This document shows, piece by piece, positions 45,056 to 45,742 of a stretch of DNA of 45,742 nucleotides (the first letter of the stretch is position 1; the number at the start of each line of letters is the position of its first letter). The stretch comes from Streptococcus sp. HMSC074B11 (GTDB lineage Bacteria > Bacillota > Bacilli > Lactobacillales > Streptococcaceae), in contig NZ_KV794219.1 in the NCBI RefSeq assembly GCF_001808705.1, positions 1 through 45,742 on the forward strand. The letters are read 5' to 3'. A model generated the notes under the pieces. The model had not been told where the DNA came from. It was given only the letters and a program-made list of their open reading frames with translations, and did not search any database. Made by a program: the position numbers and the translations under genes.

Positions 45056-45742
45056 ATGAAACAACATCATTTTAAAGAAAAACAACGCTTTTCTTTGAGA
45101 AAGTATGCATTAGGAACTTGTTCCGTCTTATTAGGAACGAGTTTATTTTTTGTAGGCACAAGTGGAAATACTGTGCTTGCAGAGGAAAGGATTCCCCAGC
45201 TAGTGTCACACTATGTGGAAGATAAAGACTTGCCTGAATCTTTGAAGGCTGAACTACGTTGGTTTGAAGAGAATGCTATCCAAGTGGAGGAAGGTAAGGA
45301 TTATTACTTCGTCTACCGAAAATCTACTGCGAAGTTACCGGATACTGGCTTGTTTTCAAATGCCATCCTGCCAGTGCTAGGTACAGGACTCTTGTTAGTT
45401 TCGCTCACTCTCATTAAAAAGAGAAAGGGTGCCTCTCTCTTTCTAGTGACAGTTTTGGCTGTAGGTGGGACTGCTCTATCGGTTTCTGCCTTGGAGAACT
45501 TAGTGGAGCTTCGTCCAGCTCTTGTCAAAACAGTTGTAGGAGAATTTTTGCCTAGTCCAGAAAGGATTGAGGGGTATGAATTTACAGGTTATTACTTTGT
45601 AAGAGAAAATGAGGAAATTTCTAAGACTGAAGATACAAAACCTCATTCCCTACAAGCAGATAAGCTAGAATCCACCTCAATTCCAAGCGAAGGTGTTCCA
45701 AGTTTGGTCCAAGTGAAACCAGAGCTTGAAGTGACGACAGAA
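45056..45742 (+). CDS. YSIRK surface zinc metalloprotease (M26/ZmpB-IgA1 protease type), 5' part only
   Basis: 229 codons are visible and the frame is still open at the window end. The N-terminus has the YSIRK/G-S export signal (RFSLRKYALGTCSVLLG, residues 11-27). Unusually, an LPXTG motif (LPDTG, residues 94-98) lies near the N-terminus, followed by a hydrophobic helix, KKRKG, a second hydrophobic helix (about 126-145) and a REN.EYEFTGYYFV-like segment. This layout (signal, early LPxTG, two membrane spans, then a long acidic linker) is that of streptococcal ZmpA/B/C and IgA1 proteases. The protease domain with its HExxH is outside the window, so the substrate cannot be told. Confidence 0.8.
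   Translation, partial: MKQHHFKEKQRFSLRKYALGTCSVLLGTSLFFVGTSGNTVLAEERIPQLVSHYVEDKDLPESLKAELRWFEENAIQVEEGKDYYFVYRKSTAKLPDTGLFSNAILPVLGTGLLLVSLTLIKKRKGASLFLVTVLAVGGTALSVSALENLVELRPALVKTVVGEFLPSPERIEGYEFTGYYFVRENEEISKTEDTKPHSLQADKLESTSIPSEGVPSLVQVKPELEVTTE

Noticed and set aside
45313..45528. 71-codon minus-strand frame inside the surface protease gene
   Set aside because: The plus strand carries a clear YSIRK/LPxTG protein with promoter and start; the antisense frame has no supporting signal.

Overview
The window comes from a low-GC Firmicute, almost certainly a Mitis-group Streptococcus (mitis/oralis/pneumoniae relatives). The evidence is the set of gene families and their order: galR-galKT, czcD with a SczA-type regulator, exoA, the trp operon followed by a ComC/PilD-like peptidase, rsuA, typA, and a YSIRK surface metalloprotease N-terminus. 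It also includes the sugar transferase/aminotransferase pair that pneumococcus-type species use for teichoic acid. Comparisons with pneumococcal gene order are from memory, not from a search.

Layout. 1-2.5 kb: AT-rich leader, a lipoprotein and a membrane protein of unknown function. 2.6-7.0 kb: a MarR regulator with its own operator/promoter, a double SnoaL protein, a zinc-type oxidoreductase broken by an in-frame TGA, and a two-gene quaternary-amine ABC importer. 7.1-9.5 kb: a leftward unit (TetR/SczA, HXXEE protein, small membrane protein that appears to start at ATT) facing the zinc exporter czcD. 9.6-15.0 kb: alcohol dehydrogenase, galR divergent from galK-galT, and a hotdog thioesterase.

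15.1-21.9 kb is the accessory island, AT-richer than its surroundings and bracketed by two nearly identical terminators. It holds a C5-cytosine methyltransferase and a divergent Sau3AI/MutH-type endonuclease, predicted to act on GATC. It then holds a separately promoted four-gene operon: a small helical protein, a GHKL (MutL/MORC-like) ATPase and two proteins I cannot assign. The neighbours (thioesterase on one side, exoA on the other) are those of the pneumococcal dpn locus, so this looks like a GATm5C (DpnIII-like) cassette plus an ATPase module. The ATPase operon is my best candidate for a poorly described defence or DNA-maintenance system. Its promoter lies entirely inside a perfect 12-bp inverted repeat.

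21.9-29.0 kb: VOC protein, exoA, a heterodimeric ABC exporter with a structured leader, and the teichoic-acid sugar genes. 29.0-37.1 kb: tryptophan biosynthesis under two Trp-specific T-box riboswitches, the first in front of a second, stand-alone trpB paralogue, the second in front of trpEGDCFBA. 37.0-44.7 kb: prepilin peptidase, GNAT, truA, a pyridoxine/HMP-type kinase with an ECF S component, YqgQ, a rhodanese-like protein lacking the catalytic cysteine, a tandemly duplicated small membrane protein unit, rsuA, typA and a DUF3165-like protein. The window ends inside a large zinc-metalloprotease-type surface protein gene. I see no tRNA, rRNA, insertion sequence or CRISPR array.
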